Below are positions 1 to 8,810 of a stretch of DNA of 32,884 nucleotides, piece after piece; position 1 is the first letter of the stretch, and every line of letters begins with the position of its first letter. The DNA comes from Candidatus Omnitrophota bacterium (lineage in GTDB: Bacteria > Omnitrophota > Gorgyraeia > Zapsychrales > Zapsychraceae): assembly GCA_016931055.1 (NCBI GenBank), contig JAFGFL010000055.1:69773-102656 (forward strand), given 5' to 3'. The notes below the pieces were generated by a model, which saw only the letters and a program-made list of their open reading frames with translations, did no database searches and was not told the origin of the DNA. Made by a program: the position numbers and the translations under genes.

Positions 1-637
1 CACCGCCGCGGGGGACAATAAGGTCCACATACCCGTCCTGTTGAAGAAGAATATGGACCGCCGCCCGATCTATCGATGAAACAAGCTGCAGCGCCCCTTC
101 CGGAACAGCGCTTTTTCTTAACGACTTTCTTAAAACGGTATAGATGGCTTTATTCGAATGAAAGGCCTCTTTCCCCCCTTTTAAGATGACAGAATTGCCC
201 GATTTCAGGCACAAACCGATGCAATCACTTGTGACGTTCGGCCTCGATTCATAGATGATTCCGACAACGCCTATGGGCGTGCGCACCTTCTTGATGACAA
301 GGCCGTTGGGCCGCTTGATCACGTCCATCACTTCACCAACAGGGTCCTTTACGGCGGCCGTATCCAAAAGGCATTGAGCCATGCCCTTAACGCGCTTCTC
401 ATCAAGCGTTAAGCGGTCGATAAGGGCTTTGGATAACCTTTGCGCGATCCCCGCCCTGACATCTTTTTTATTCTCTCGTATTATGTAATCTTTATGGGCA
501 ATCAACGCCTTTGCCATCTTCCGCAAAAGTGAATTTTTTACGGAGGCCTTGATAAGGGCCATGGATTGAGACGCGTTCTTCGCCTCTTGAACCATCCTCG
601 TAATTTTAGTTCTCAGACTATCCCTCTTCGTCATCAT
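1..637 (-). CDS. proA: Gamma-glutamyl phosphate reductase, N-terminal part (cut by window edge)
   Basis: This is the second enzyme of proline synthesis, which reduces gamma-glutamyl phosphate to glutamate semialdehyde with NADPH in the cytoplasm. It is missing from the ORF track because the reading frame runs off base 1. I translated it by hand and it stays open for about 212 codons. The text IYESRPNVTSD and the following LKGGKEAFHSN are typical of the ProA aldehyde-dehydrogenase-like fold and its NADP-binding region. The catalytic cysteine lies beyond the window. The start is one of two adjacent ATG codons (637 or 634). It sits 9 bp after the proB stop, so the two genes are almost certainly cotranscribed. 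ProA and ProB are known to work in sequence on an unstable intermediate. Confidence 0.95.
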   Translation of the reverse strand, partial: MMTKRDSLRTKITRMVQEAKNASQSMALIKASVKNSLLRKMAKALIAHKDYIIRENKKDVRAGIAQRLSKALIDRLTLDEKRVKGMAQCLLDTAAVKDPVGEVMDVIKRPNGLVIKKVRTPIGVVGIIYESRPNVTSDCIGLCLKSGNSVILKGGKEAFHSNKAIYTVLRKSLRKSAVPEGALQLVSSIDRAAVHILLQQDGYVDLIVPRGG

Positions 638-646
638 TCGATTTTC

Positions 647-1768
647 CTAACGTTCGCTTAAAACAAGATTGTCGCAATGAATTAACTCCCGCTGACCTTT
701 CTTTTCCTGGACGCCTTGCATCATGGCCGTTGAGTAATTTGTGATTCCGCGGGCGACCTCATGGGATTGTTCATCCCGGACAATGATCACATCACCCTTC
801 TTGAAATGCCCTTCCCAGCTGATAACTCCCGGCAAGAGCAGGCTCCTGCCCCCTTTCAGCAAAGCCTGTTTCGCGCCCTCATCCACGACGACGGCGCCTT
901 TTGGCTTCGCCCCGAAAGAAATCCAATGTTTACGGGCCAGCACTTTCTCTTCGTTCTCCATGAAGAGAGTGCCGATGCGCTCTCCCTTTAAAATCCTTAA
1001 GAGGACATCTTTCGTCTCGCCATTCGCAATAATGCAGGGGATCTTGGCCTGTGTCGCAATCTTGATCGCGTTCAGTTTCGCCGTCATGCCGCCTTTGGAC
1101 ATCTGCTTTTTCGCCTCTTGATCGGTCTCACCTGCGAAACGGGAAGAACTCCCTAAAGCAAATCCTTCAATCTCACGCGTGATTTCTTTGATCTCTTCAA
1201 AAAGCTCTTTTTCCTTTCCGTTGACATGATAAAAACCTTCAACGTCCGAAAGAAGGACCAACAGGTCGGCCTGGACAAGGCTCGCCACTAAGGCAGAAAG
1301 CTTATCATTATCGCCGAACTTGATCTCATCGGTCGATATCGTATCATTCTCATTAACAACAGGAATAACGCCCCATTCCAGCATCGTATGCAAGGTGTTG
1401 CGCGCGTTGTTATGCCGCAATCGGTTGTCAAAATCGTCCCATGTCAAAAGGAGCTGGGCGCATTTTTGATCATTCTTCTTAAACAATTCGTTATATTTTC
1501 TCATCAAAATCGTCTGGCCGATTGCCGCCAAGGCCTGCAGGGAAGCCAAATCCGAGCTGCGGCGCTTGCGATTCAATTCGCCCATTCCGAGCACGATCGC
1601 CCCGGAACTGACAAGAATGACATCGATATCCTGTCGGCGGATCGCCGAGACCTGCCCCACCAGCGAACGCAAATGCGCCATGCGCGGTTTCATTTGGTCG
1701 GTCGCGATCACGCTGGAGCCGACTTTAACGACAATTTTGTTTATTTTTCTGGGGAATTTTCTGAACAT
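647..1768 (-). CDS. proB: Glutamate 5-kinase with C-terminal PUA domain
   Basis: This enzyme phosphorylates glutamate with ATP to gamma-glutamyl phosphate, the first and normally proline-inhibited step of proline synthesis. The 373-residue protein has the usual full length. The amino-acid kinase domain starts with KIVVKVGSSV near residue 11, then shows VSSGAI near 54 and the ENDTIS and KFGDNDKLSALVA signatures near 140-160. The last ~90 residues (from about PKGAVVVDEG) look like the PUA domain found in most bacterial ProB proteins. The start at 1768 gives an N-terminus ending just before the kinase beta strand. It overlaps the 3' end of obgE by 28 bp, so translational coupling to obgE is likely. 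It is followed 9 bp later by proA. Confidence 0.96.
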   Translation of the reverse strand: MFRKFPRKINKIVVKVGSSVIATDQMKPRMAHLRSLVGQVSAIRRQDIDVILVSSGAIVLGMGELNRKRRSSDLASLQALAAIGQTILMRKYNELFKKNDQKCAQLLLTWDDFDNRLRHNNARNTLHTMLEWGVIPVVNENDTISTDEIKFGDNDKLSALVASLVQADLLVLLSDVEGFYHVNGKEKELFEEIKEITREIEGFALGSSSRFAGETDQEAKKQMSKGGMTAKLNAIKIATQAKIPCIIANGETKDVLLRILKGERIGTLFMENEEKVLARKHWISFGAKPKGAVVVDEGAKQALLKGGRSLLLPGVISWEGHFKKGDVIIVRDEQSHEVARGITNYSTAMMQGVQEKKGQRELIHCDNLVLSER

Positions 1769-2724
1769 AAAACGCTTTTTACGGCTTGGATTAATTCCTC
1801 AAGCCCCTTTTTCTCTAAAGCCGATATGGGAAGAATTTTTTCCTTAATGTCATTCTGAAAACGGGTGAAATGTCCTTTGGCCTCAGGCAGATCCATTTTG
1901 TTGGCAACGACCAATCTGCGTTTGAACGCAAGCACATCGCCATACGATTCCAGCTCGTGATTGAGCTTGCGGAAATCGTCAAGCGGGTCGCGACCATCCG
2001 ATCCTGACATGTCGATGAGATGGATCAGGATCTTTGTGCGTTCGGCATGCCGCAAAAACCGGTCTCCCAAGCCTCTTCCCTGATGGGCGCCTTCAATGAT
2101 TCCGGGGAGGTCGGCAGCGGCAAAACTGAAACCATCTTCATCCTCAACAATGCCCAATATGGGCTGTTTGGTCGTGAACGGATAGCTGGCGATTTTGGAT
2201 TTTACTCTTGAGATGGCCGAAATCAAGGTTGATTTTCCGGCATTAGGAAATCCCACGATACCCACGTCCGCAACAAGCTTGAGTTCAAGGCTGATCGTGC
2301 GCCGTTGCCCTTCTTTAGGTAATGTGCGGATTTTACGCCGAGCGTTTCCGATACCGCCTTCGCCGCCCTGAGCAACAACCACCGACTGTTGATCGGCAGC
2401 AAGATCTTTGATGAGAAGACCCGTGTCCTGGTCACGGATCATCGTGCCGATAGGAACGCGCAAAACAGAATCGATCCCATTCTTTCCTGTTTTGCCTTTG
2501 CTGCTGGCATGACCGCCGCTGTGAGCCTTGTAATGTTGCCGAAACTTGAAATCCAGAAGGGTCCGGATGCCCCGGTCGGCACAAACGACAACGTCTCCGC
2601 CTTTACCGCCATCACCGCCATCGGGCCTCGGATAACGCATGTACTTGTCCCTGTAAAAACTTTCGCAGCCCTGGCCGCCGTCGCCGCCCTGCACATAAAT
2701 TCTCGCTTCATCGACAAATATCAT
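1741..2724 (-). CDS. obgE: GTPase Obg (short form, no OCT domain)
   Basis: This is a ribosome-associated GTPase that acts in large-subunit maturation and the stress response. The N-terminal glycine-rich Obg fold is clear (GGDGGQG, then GGDGGKGGDV), followed by a G domain with G1 GFPNAGKST, G3 DLPGII, G4 NKMD and G5 SAL. At 327 residues the protein ends shortly after the G domain, so the optional C-terminal OCT domain is absent, as in many bacteria. The ORF track begins 40 codons upstream, inside rplU. I chose the ATG at 2724 because Obg proteins start with MxFVDEA and the upstream stretch has no family similarity. The ribosome binding site (GGAAGAG) is close to the start and not ideal. Its 3' end overlaps proB by 28 bp. 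Confidence 0.95.
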   Translation of the reverse strand: MIFVDEARIYVQGGDGGQGCESFYRDKYMRYPRPDGGDGGKGGDVVVCADRGIRTLLDFKFRQHYKAHSGGHASSKGKTGKNGIDSVLRVPIGTMIRDQDTGLLIKDLAADQQSVVVAQGGEGGIGNARRKIRTLPKEGQRRTISLELKLVADVGIVGFPNAGKSTLISAISRVKSKIASYPFTTKQPILGIVEDEDGFSFAAADLPGIIEGAHQGRGLGDRFLRHAERTKILIHLIDMSGSDGRDPLDDFRKLNHELESYGDVLAFKRRLVVANKMDLPEAKGHFTRFQNDIKEKILPISALEKKGLEELIQAVKSVLCSENSPEK

Positions 2725-2777
2725 CTCTTCCGCTGAACCTGGAAAGCCATTATAGAAATGGGCCCTCCGCTCCCTTC

Positions 2778-3089
2778 CTAAGCCGATATCTTCGTGATAT
2801 TGAGCGCTGTCAGTTTTTGCCGATGGCCTTTTTTGCGCGCCCAATTCCTGCTGCGACGGTATTTAAAAGCCACAAGCTTTTCACCGAAGTGATGCTTGAT
2901 CACCATCGCCGTTACTTTCACGTCACTGAGATATGGCTGGCCAATGCGAATATCCGCGCCCTTCGCATAAAGCAACACTTTATCCAGAACAATGCTCTTC
3001 CCAGCCTCTTCTTTTATGCGATGGGTATCGACAGTATCACCCTCAGAAACTTTCCATTGTGAAGAACCAAGCTGTATAATGGCGTACAC
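2778..3089 (-). CDS. rplU: 50S ribosomal protein L21
   Basis: This is a structural protein of the large ribosomal subunit that binds 23S rRNA. The product starts VYAIIQLGSSQWKV and ends with the basic KKGHRQKLTALNI region, both typical of L21. The ORF track starts 16 codons too early. I place the start at the GTG at 3089, which gives exactly 103 residues, the usual L21 length. An AAGGAAGG ribosome binding site lies 6 nt upstream of that GTG. It follows rng after 44 bp, a common order. What is odd is the next gene: rpmA (L27), which almost always follows rplU, is missing and obgE starts after only 53 bp. Confidence 0.95.
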   Translation of the reverse strand: MYAIIQLGSSQWKVSEGDTVDTHRIKEEAGKSIVLDKVLLYAKGADIRIGQPYLSDVKVTAMVIKHHFGEKLVAFKYRRSRNWARKKGHRQKLTALNITKISA

Positions 3090-3133
3090 GTTTAACCTTC
3101 CTTTCCCTTTTCTTAAGAAACTTCCCCTTCCAT

Positions 3134-4462
3134 TCAAGCAAGCTTAACCCGGCCGCGTCCGTCACAAAACGGGCATTTCCCAAAGGAAATCGACTCAATC
3201 GTCTTGCCTGTCCGCGCCCGTGTCATTTCCACAAGCCCCAGAGAAGAAATGCGGTTGCCGACCTCGGTCTTGGCATGGTCCCGGGCCAGGGCTTTTTCAA
3301 GAGCGTCCAGCACTTTGCGCTTATGATCTTCTTTGACCATATCGATAAAATCAATGACGATAATGCCACCCAGATCCCGAAGTCGCAATTGCCGGGCGAT
3401 CTCTGGAACCACTTCCATGTTCACCATGAACGCGGCATCTCCCGGCGACGCCTTGACTCTGAACTTCCCGCTGTTGACATCGACAACGGTCAGCCCTTCC
3501 GTTGGATTAATGACGATATACGCGCCTGATTTACAATAAACATGGGTATCGTAAATGCTCTGAAGGTCTTTGGAAACATGCTTAGCCTCAAACAAAGGGA
3601 CACTGCCTTGATAACATTGTATCTTGTTGACCATTTCTTGGCCGATAAGCGTCTGGACAAACTTGCGGATCCTCTGATATTCTTCTTCGGAATCGATGAT
3701 CAGTTTATCAACCTTTTCCGTGAGATAATCACGGACGATCTTCCACGTCAGCTCTCCTTCCTCATAGATCAGGGCCGGCGCCTTTTGCTGTTCCGCTTTT
3801 TTATAAATCTTGACCCAAATATGATAGAGAAATTTCGCGTCGCGGATAAGTTCTCGTTTTCCCTGCTTTAAGGAGGCCGTGCGGATAATAAACCCCCCGG
3901 TTTTCGCAAAAGTAAAACTTTTGATGACTTCCCGCAGCCGTAGCCGTTCTTCGGCATTCTCGATCTTTTTGGAAATACCTGTCTGCTGATCACAGGGCAT
4001 ATATACAACAAAACGCCCCGGTAAGGTGAGGTGGGTTGTCAGACGTGCGCCTTTTTCCCCAAAAGGGTCCTTGACCACCTGGACAAGGATTTCTTGCCCG
4101 ACTTTTAAGGAAATTTGATTTTTGTTCCTTCTTGCCCGGCGCCTCTGTTTTGGAGAGGGTTCGGTCTCAGCATTTTTGCCTCCAAAGATCTTCTCGATCA
4201 ATCTTTGAGGCACGGAAAGTTCCTCTTCGACCAGTGGATTGACGGCATCCGTTAGGTATAAAAACCCATTGCGCCCCTCGCCGATATTTACGAATGCCGC
4301 ATTAATCGAAGGGAGAATGGACTCCACTTTCCCCTTATAAATATTGCCCAAAAGGGATTGGTAACGGTCAACCTCAATGTAGAAATCATCGACCCGGCCA
4401 TCCTCGATAATGGCGACAAGCCGTTCCTCCTTTTGTGTCTGAATAAGAATTTCTCTAGACAA
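3134..4462 (-). CDS. rng: Ribonuclease G/E family endoribonuclease
   Basis: This is a single-strand-specific endoribonuclease of the RNase E/G family, acting in rRNA 5' processing and mRNA turnover. The N-terminal S1-like domain is recognisable in GNIYKGKVESILPSINAAFV, with a basic insertion (KQRRRARRNKNQ) near residue 105. The catalytic core shows VDVNSGKF and later GGIIVIDFIDM, carrying the two metal-binding aspartates of the family. The protein ends with the zinc-link motif CPFCDGRG, so it has the short RNase G architecture without the long RNase E scaffold tail. The start is TTG at 4462 with a GAGG ribosome binding site 7 nt upstream. Its position just upstream of rplU is conserved in many bacteria. 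Confidence 0.93.
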   Translation of the reverse strand: MSREILIQTQKEERLVAIIEDGRVDDFYIEVDRYQSLLGNIYKGKVESILPSINAAFVNIGEGRNGFLYLTDAVNPLVEEELSVPQRLIEKIFGGKNAETEPSPKQRRRARRNKNQISLKVGQEILVQVVKDPFGEKGARLTTHLTLPGRFVVYMPCDQQTGISKKIENAEERLRLREVIKSFTFAKTGGFIIRTASLKQGKRELIRDAKFLYHIWVKIYKKAEQQKAPALIYEEGELTWKIVRDYLTEKVDKLIIDSEEEYQRIRKFVQTLIGQEMVNKIQCYQGSVPLFEAKHVSKDLQSIYDTHVYCKSGAYIVINPTEGLTVVDVNSGKFRVKASPGDAAFMVNMEVVPEIARQLRLRDLGGIIVIDFIDMVKEDHKRKVLDALEKALARDHAKTEVGNRISSLGLVEMTRARTGKTIESISFGKCPFCDGRGRVKLA

Positions 4463-4568
4463 AACAACACCTCAAATCTTTCTCTTCCCTTAATAATAGA
4501 GTAAATGGCCATAAACATGCCTTTGGCTTAGGTTTATTATGGGATAATGTCTTTTTTGTTATCCGACC

Positions 4569-5924
4569 TTATGTCTTCGGAATTTCAGGCGTTATAATAT
4601 GCGGCGTCAAAAAGATAATTAGGTCTGTTTTGACGATCGTTTTTTCTGATTTCCGAAAAACAAGACCAAGGACCGGGAGATCTCCCAAAAACGGCACTTT
4701 CTTTTTCACATCGGTTAATTTATCCGTAAGTAACCCGGCAATAACGAGGGTATCCCCGTCTTTGACCATGACGTTGGTCACCACCCGTTCCGTGCCGATT
4801 AACGGGACTTCGGTGCTTTGAATGGTCCGGTTTCCCGCGAATTCCGAAACCTCAGGTTTTATCTCGAGGGTCACATATCCGGCACTGTTCACGTGAGGCG
4901 TCACCTCAAAATTGATGCCGATATTTTGATACTCAATCCCTGTCGTCTGCAATTGGCCTGTTTCTGTATTCGCCCCGAAAGACGGAATCGGATATTCCGT
5001 GCCAACCTGGATCTGGGCCGGCCTATTGTCCAACGTCACGATTTTTGGATTGGACAGGATATTCGTGTCTGTCCGCGATTTTAATAATTCCAGCACGGCC
5101 TGGAATTCGGTGAAACTCAACGTTCCATAACGGGCCGTTTCCTCATAAATATAATCAGCCGTATTAGCAGGATAGCCTGTCGGCGGTTCGAAAAAGCCAG
5201 TCACAAATCTGTCTTGCGTTGGGCCTGTCTTAAACGGCCAACTGATGCCTCGTTCTGCCCCGTTGATCGATGCCTGAACCGTCCAGTCGATCCCCAGATT
5301 CTCCGAATCATTAAGGTCCGTTTCAACAATTTTGGCCTCAATCAATACTTGGGGAGTTGTTTTATCAAGAGTCTCGATGACATTGGCCATCAGAGTGAGC
5401 CTGCTGCTGATATCCGTAACAATGACCGTATTGGTCCTTTCATCAAAGTTGATAGACCCCCTTTCGGACTTCATCTTGCTGATGGATTCGATGATCTCCG
5501 AAGCCTTCCCGAAATTCAGCGTGAAAATCTTTGTCTCCAGGGCTTCCTGCTCAGCGAGAAGCGCCGCATTCTCCCTGCGCTGTTTTAGGTTTGCAATTGT
5601 TGTTACTGAAATAATGTTGCCCTTCTTTTCATAGGCATATCCATACGTCTCTAGGATAACATCCAAGGCCTGCTGCCACGGCACATCGTCCAATTTGATC
5701 GTTACCACCCCGGTGACCTCCGGCCCCGCCACGATATTCACCCCGCTCTTAAACGAAAGGATCCTGAAAACATTCTGAATATCCGCATCGCGAAAGTCAA
5801 AACTGACATTCCCTTCCTGTGTCACTGGCACTTCTTTTGGCTGTGGCGCCGCTTGCTCCTGAGCGCCAACGCTGGCCGCCATGAGACCCACCACCATACT
5901 GAGGACAATCGCTCTTTTGAACAT
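4569..5924 (-). CDS. pilQ: Type IV pilus secretin (PilQ-like, short form)
   Basis: This is the outer-membrane secretin through which the pilus fibre leaves the cell. A signal peptide (residues 1-21, ending VGAQ) is followed by an N0/STN-type domain (about 38-95, VSFDFRDADIQNVFRIL), an N1 domain (about 130-190, with NFDERTNTVIVTD) and the secretin barrel domain. The barrel ends in the hallmark VPFLGDLPVLG and TDLIIFLTPHII. At 451 residues it is clearly shorter than classical PilQ (around 700) because the N-terminal AMIN peptidoglycan-binding domains are missing. It is the last gene of the pilMNOPQ cluster and starts 1 bp after pilP. A GspD-type secretin is less likely given these neighbours. 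Confidence 0.93.
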   Translation of the reverse strand: MFKRAIVLSMVVGLMAASVGAQEQAAPQPKEVPVTQEGNVSFDFRDADIQNVFRILSFKSGVNIVAGPEVTGVVTIKLDDVPWQQALDVILETYGYAYEKKGNIISVTTIANLKQRRENAALLAEQEALETKIFTLNFGKASEIIESISKMKSERGSINFDERTNTVIVTDISSRLTLMANVIETLDKTTPQVLIEAKIVETDLNDSENLGIDWTVQASINGAERGISWPFKTGPTQDRFVTGFFEPPTGYPANTADYIYEETARYGTLSFTEFQAVLELLKSRTDTNILSNPKIVTLDNRPAQIQVGTEYPIPSFGANTETGQLQTTGIEYQNIGINFEVTPHVNSAGYVTLEIKPEVSEFAGNRTIQSTEVPLIGTERVVTNVMVKDGDTLVIAGLLTDKLTDVKKKVPFLGDLPVLGLVFRKSEKTIVKTDLIIFLTPHIITPEIPKT

Positions 5925-5925
5925 G

Positions 5926-6288
5926 TCATTCCCCCTTTTTTAGTTTAAGTTCAAATTTCTGTTTACCTTTCATTAAAATTATCGAATCTTCGCCGATCCT
6001 TCCGACGCTGAACTGCCCGATGGTATCGTTCGTTTTGAGAACCCGCCCGTTGATGATAGCCATATTCTTGCCATCGGTACCCGCCATAATGCCTTCCAGA
6101 GCTAGATCCGTGATCAGAAACTCCGATTCGTAATTGAGAATAACCCCGTTGGCATTCACCAGCGGCCAAAACGGGTCCCGCCGGCCATGATCATCGTAGA
6201 CAAACGATGGCGGGACCGGCTGCCCTTCCTGCGCAGCCGCTGTCCCCGCAATCATCAAAGCCATCCATACGGTTATGAAAATCCTCAT
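5926..6288 (-). CDS. pilP: PilP-like type IV pilus assembly protein
   Basis: This is a small periplasmic protein expected to link the inner-membrane PilN/PilO complex to the PilQ secretin. The 120-residue product has an N-terminal signal sequence (about 1-19, ending TAAAQ). The segment RRDPFWPLV matches the RDPF motif typical of PilP, and a short beta-rich domain follows (about 50-118). Classical PilP is a lipoprotein, but this protein has no cysteine at all, so a lipid anchor can be excluded. The gene lies between pilO and pilQ with 11 bp and 1 bp gaps. The assignment rests on position plus the RDPF motif because the protein is short and diverged. Confidence 0.82.
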   Translation of the reverse strand: MRIFITVWMALMIAGTAAAQEGQPVPPSFVYDDHGRRDPFWPLVNANGVILNYESEFLITDLALEGIMAGTDGKNMAIINGRVLKTNDTIGQFSVGRIGEDSIILMKGKQKFELKLKKGE

Positions 6289-6299
6289 TATCGCCTATC

Positions 6300-6902
6300 C
6301 TAAGATTTTCTATCCTCGAATATCGTTGCCTTAAAGGTCATCTTGATCGCATGCAATCGCGTATCATTCGTCACAACAATCGAAAACGTCCCGACCCGCA
6401 AGGAAATGTCATTTTGTTCTATCTTGTCGACGAATTTCCCGAATTCATGATAGCTGCTGCGGGCTTCCATATAAATAGGAATATCAATATACCTTCGTTG
6501 ATCATTTTCTGTCAACAATTCCTGGTTAAGCATATCCGGCATAATCTGGTCGATTTTGACCCGGGTTTCATTGGCCACATAAGCAATATATTCAAGGATG
6601 AACGAAACCTCATCCCGCGACTTCACTTTCAGATCGGCCTCAGCCAACTTTTTGCTGATTTCCTCAAGATTCACACGATAGGTGTTGAGTCGATCAATGT
6701 CTTCTTTCGCCTTATTAATATTATCAGAAACCGTCTTTATCTCAGGATTTATTTTCTTTAACGCGGATAATTGCGGACTCATCAAGAGAAAGAAGTCCAG
6801 CAGAAAAACAGCCACAAGGATCCCCACAAAAATATAATAACGGTTTTTGCCATCAACTTTCGAGAATATAGCCGATAATTGTTCCGGGATTTTAACGTTC
6901 AT
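6300..6902 (-). CDS. pilO: Type IV pilus inner-membrane protein PilO
   Basis: This is an inner-membrane alignment protein that pairs with PilN and aligns the pilus machine. The 200-residue protein has one membrane segment (about 24-42, FVGILVAVFLLDFFLLMS). A coiled coil follows (about 50-90, rich in K, E, N and L). The C-terminus is a ferredoxin-like periplasmic domain with YIDIPIYMEARSSYHEFGKFV, a typical PilO stretch. The start overlaps the pilN stop by 4 bp, so translation is probably coupled. Confidence 0.9.
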   Translation of the reverse strand: MNVKIPEQLSAIFSKVDGKNRYYIFVGILVAVFLLDFFLLMSPQLSALKKINPEIKTVSDNINKAKEDIDRLNTYRVNLEEISKKLAEADLKVKSRDEVSFILEYIAYVANETRVKIDQIMPDMLNQELLTENDQRRYIDIPIYMEARSSYHEFGKFVDKIEQNDISLRVGTFSIVVTNDTRLHAIKMTFKATIFEDRKS

Positions 6903-7480
6903 TTTACCTTCATTGTAATCACAAAATCAGCAATTTCAACATTTTTAATTTTCCGCCTTTGGATCGAGCCAAGTTCAAGATCCGTGAAATGTTCCATAAA
7001 CGAACCGTCTTGTTTCAGGTTCGCTGTGAAATGATGAATGCTGATAATCTCGCTCGTTTCCTTTGAGATCGCGCTGCCTTCGATAAAAAGCGTATCTTCG
7101 CTCAAATCAATCTTCTTCAGCCATACCCCTCTCGGCAAATTGTCGCTTAAAATATTGAGTTTCTGGGCCCAGGACAAGCTGTTTTCTCCGCCAATGTCCT
7201 CGATCGCTTTATATTTCCCTTGGAATTTCCGCATCTCGTTAACAACAGAATCAACGTTTTCCTTCCCAGGCCGCATATTTTCCCATTGTTTTTGAAGGGC
7301 CTTATGCTGAGCGAGCTTCCCGATATTGACAAACAACAACAGGACATGGACAACGCCCAAAAGGACCAACAAGCCCCCGCCGCAGCCGATGATGATCTCT
7401 AACGGAATACTCACCTTTCCCAGGAGCCGGCCTTTTTCCTTCTTTCTTAAATGAGGGGGGATTAAGTTAATGTTAATCAT
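6899..7480 (-). CDS. pilN: Type IV pilus inner-membrane protein PilN
   Basis: This protein bridges cytoplasmic PilM to periplasmic PilO and PilP. The N-terminus begins MININLIPP, the conserved motif that docks into PilM, followed by a basic stretch (LRKKEKGRL). One long hydrophobic segment (about 27-53) crosses the inner membrane. The periplasmic part (about 55-193) has a coiled coil and a small mixed alpha/beta domain. At 193 residues the length is normal. The gene overlaps pilM by 8 bp and pilO by 4 bp. Confidence 0.92.
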   Translation of the reverse strand: MININLIPPHLRKKEKGRLLGKVSIPLEIIIGCGGGLLVLLGVVHVLLLFVNIGKLAQHKALQKQWENMRPGKENVDSVVNEMRKFQGKYKAIEDIGGENSLSWAQKLNILSDNLPRGVWLKKIDLSEDTLFIEGSAISKETSEIISIHHFTANLKQDGSFMEHFTDLELGSIQRRKIKNVEIADFVITMKVK

Positions 7481-8540
7481 ATTGGTAGAGGGCCAATCCT
7501 AACGCAACACCGAGTTTCAGAGACTTATTTCCCATTTCTTCGGGCGATGCCTCAGGCGCAACCTTTAATGCCCCGACCGGGTCCCATTTTTTGACTTTGA
7601 CCTCAAGGGTTTTTTCAAATCCTTCCGCAATGCCTTGCAGCATGGAGGCGCCTCCGGTCAGAAGCAAAAGGTCAATTTCATGGTTTTTCTCTGTCGCAAA
7701 ATAATCCATCGAAAGGCGCAATTCCTGAGTCATATTCATAATGGCCGTATCACAGGCGCTTATAACCTTTTCCAACTGGTTTTGGGGATCACATTTGAGC
7801 TTTTCCGCATCCTGAAAACTTATGCCGAGACCATTACTGATACTTTTGGTGAAATCTTGCCCGCCAACAAAAATATCCCGTGTAAACCTCGGCAGCTTAT
7901 TGACCAGGATCGTCAGGCTGCTGACGGATTCCCCCATATCCAAAAGAGCGATTGTCAAGTCCTCTTTGGTTTCTTTGGGTTCCTCATCACCGAGTCCCAA
8001 GACATTCAGGACATTAGCCAAGGCAATAGGATTGAGGCCGATAAACTCAGCGGGCATGCCCGCGTCGTTTAACAATTTGACCCGACGGTCAACCAGCTCT
8101 TTCTTCGCGGCAGCCGCCATAACCGACATCATCTTTTCTTTTTGTTTGACATCAAGGATATAACAATCCGTGTAGATCTGGTCTTGGGCAAAAGGGAAAT
8201 ATTTATCCGCCTCAATGTCAAAAGAGCTCTTCAGGTCATCAATGGACATTTGAGGCATATCGATATATCGGATGAGTGTCCCTTTGCCGAAAACAGATGA
8301 ATACAGCGATTTGCAGGGTACAGTTAAACAGCTGAGGACTTGTTTGATCGCAGCGTTGGCATCGCCATTTTTGATCGGCTCAATGGCCCAGTTCACCAAT
8401 TCATATGCGCTTTCTGATTTGGTTAATTCGATAAGCTTACATTCACCGGTGCCAATATCTAACCCTACCGCTGACGTCTTCTGCTCGCTTGGAAGGAATT
8501 TTCTTATCGTGCCAAAATACTGTTCCAGCAGTTTATGCAT
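7473..8540 (-). CDS. pilM: Type IV pilus assembly ATP-binding protein PilM
   Basis: This is a cytoplasmic actin-like (FtsA-related) ATP-binding protein that forms a ring at the base of the pilus machine and holds the PilN tail. Actin-fold motifs are visible: VGLDIGTGECKLIEL near residue 25 (phosphate 1), ALLDMGESVSSLTI near 200 (phosphate 2) and LLLTGGASML near 295 (adenosine). At 355 residues the length is typical. It is the first gene of pilMNOPQ. A sigma70-type promoter lies about 60 bp upstream of the ATG, so this operon is probably transcribed separately from the pilin gene. Confidence 0.94.
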   Translation of the reverse strand: MHKLLEQYFGTIRKFLPSEQKTSAVGLDIGTGECKLIELTKSESAYELVNWAIEPIKNGDANAAIKQVLSCLTVPCKSLYSSVFGKGTLIRYIDMPQMSIDDLKSSFDIEADKYFPFAQDQIYTDCYILDVKQKEKMMSVMAAAAKKELVDRRVKLLNDAGMPAEFIGLNPIALANVLNVLGLGDEEPKETKEDLTIALLDMGESVSSLTILVNKLPRFTRDIFVGGQDFTKSISNGLGISFQDAEKLKCDPQNQLEKVISACDTAIMNMTQELRLSMDYFATEKNHEIDLLLLTGGASMLQGIAEGFEKTLEVKVKKWDPVGALKVAPEASPEEMGNKSLKLGVALGLALYQYD

Positions 8541-8599
8541 AATTCGTTAATCGGGTGATTATTACTTATAGATATATTTGTTTATAACTATGTGGATGT

Positions 8600-8628
8600 A
8601 TTCTATTGTATTCTTCTTCTATTATCAA
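8600..8628 (-). promoter_or_regulatory. Predicted sigma70 promoter of pilMNOPQ
   Basis: On the minus strand TTGATA and TAGAAT are separated by exactly 17 bp. Each hexamer has one mismatch to consensus. The predicted transcript start is about 50 nt before the pilM ATG at 8540. Confidence 0.65.
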
Positions 8629-8780
8629 GTAGTAATTTTAATTATTGGAAATTTTGAAATTTGATAAAAAAAGTGCGTAAAAAATTCCCAAGAATAAAGT
8701 TGCAAAGCCTTTGGCAGCCATCTAGTAACATGATCTTTAAAAGCCAGTTTTGGTATTCGATGCAGCGCTTGTTTGGGCAC

Positions 8781-8810
8781 AAAAAAAGGGGGCTTTGATA
8801 AGCCCCCTTT
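8781..8810 (-). terminator. Intrinsic terminator of the pilin gene
   Basis: A perfect 11 bp stem (AAAGGGGGCTT with AAGCCCCCTTT) with a 4 nt loop is followed on the minus strand by a run of seven U. It lies 33 bp after the pilin stop codon and separates pilin from pilMNOPQ. It is a textbook rho-independent terminator. Confidence 0.93.

Noticed and set aside
2724-2844. N-terminal extension of Obg in the ORF track, considered as an L27 remnant
   Set aside because: The 40 extra residues show no similarity to the MAHKKGGGS start of L27 and overlap rplU out of frame; they are chance upstream codons.
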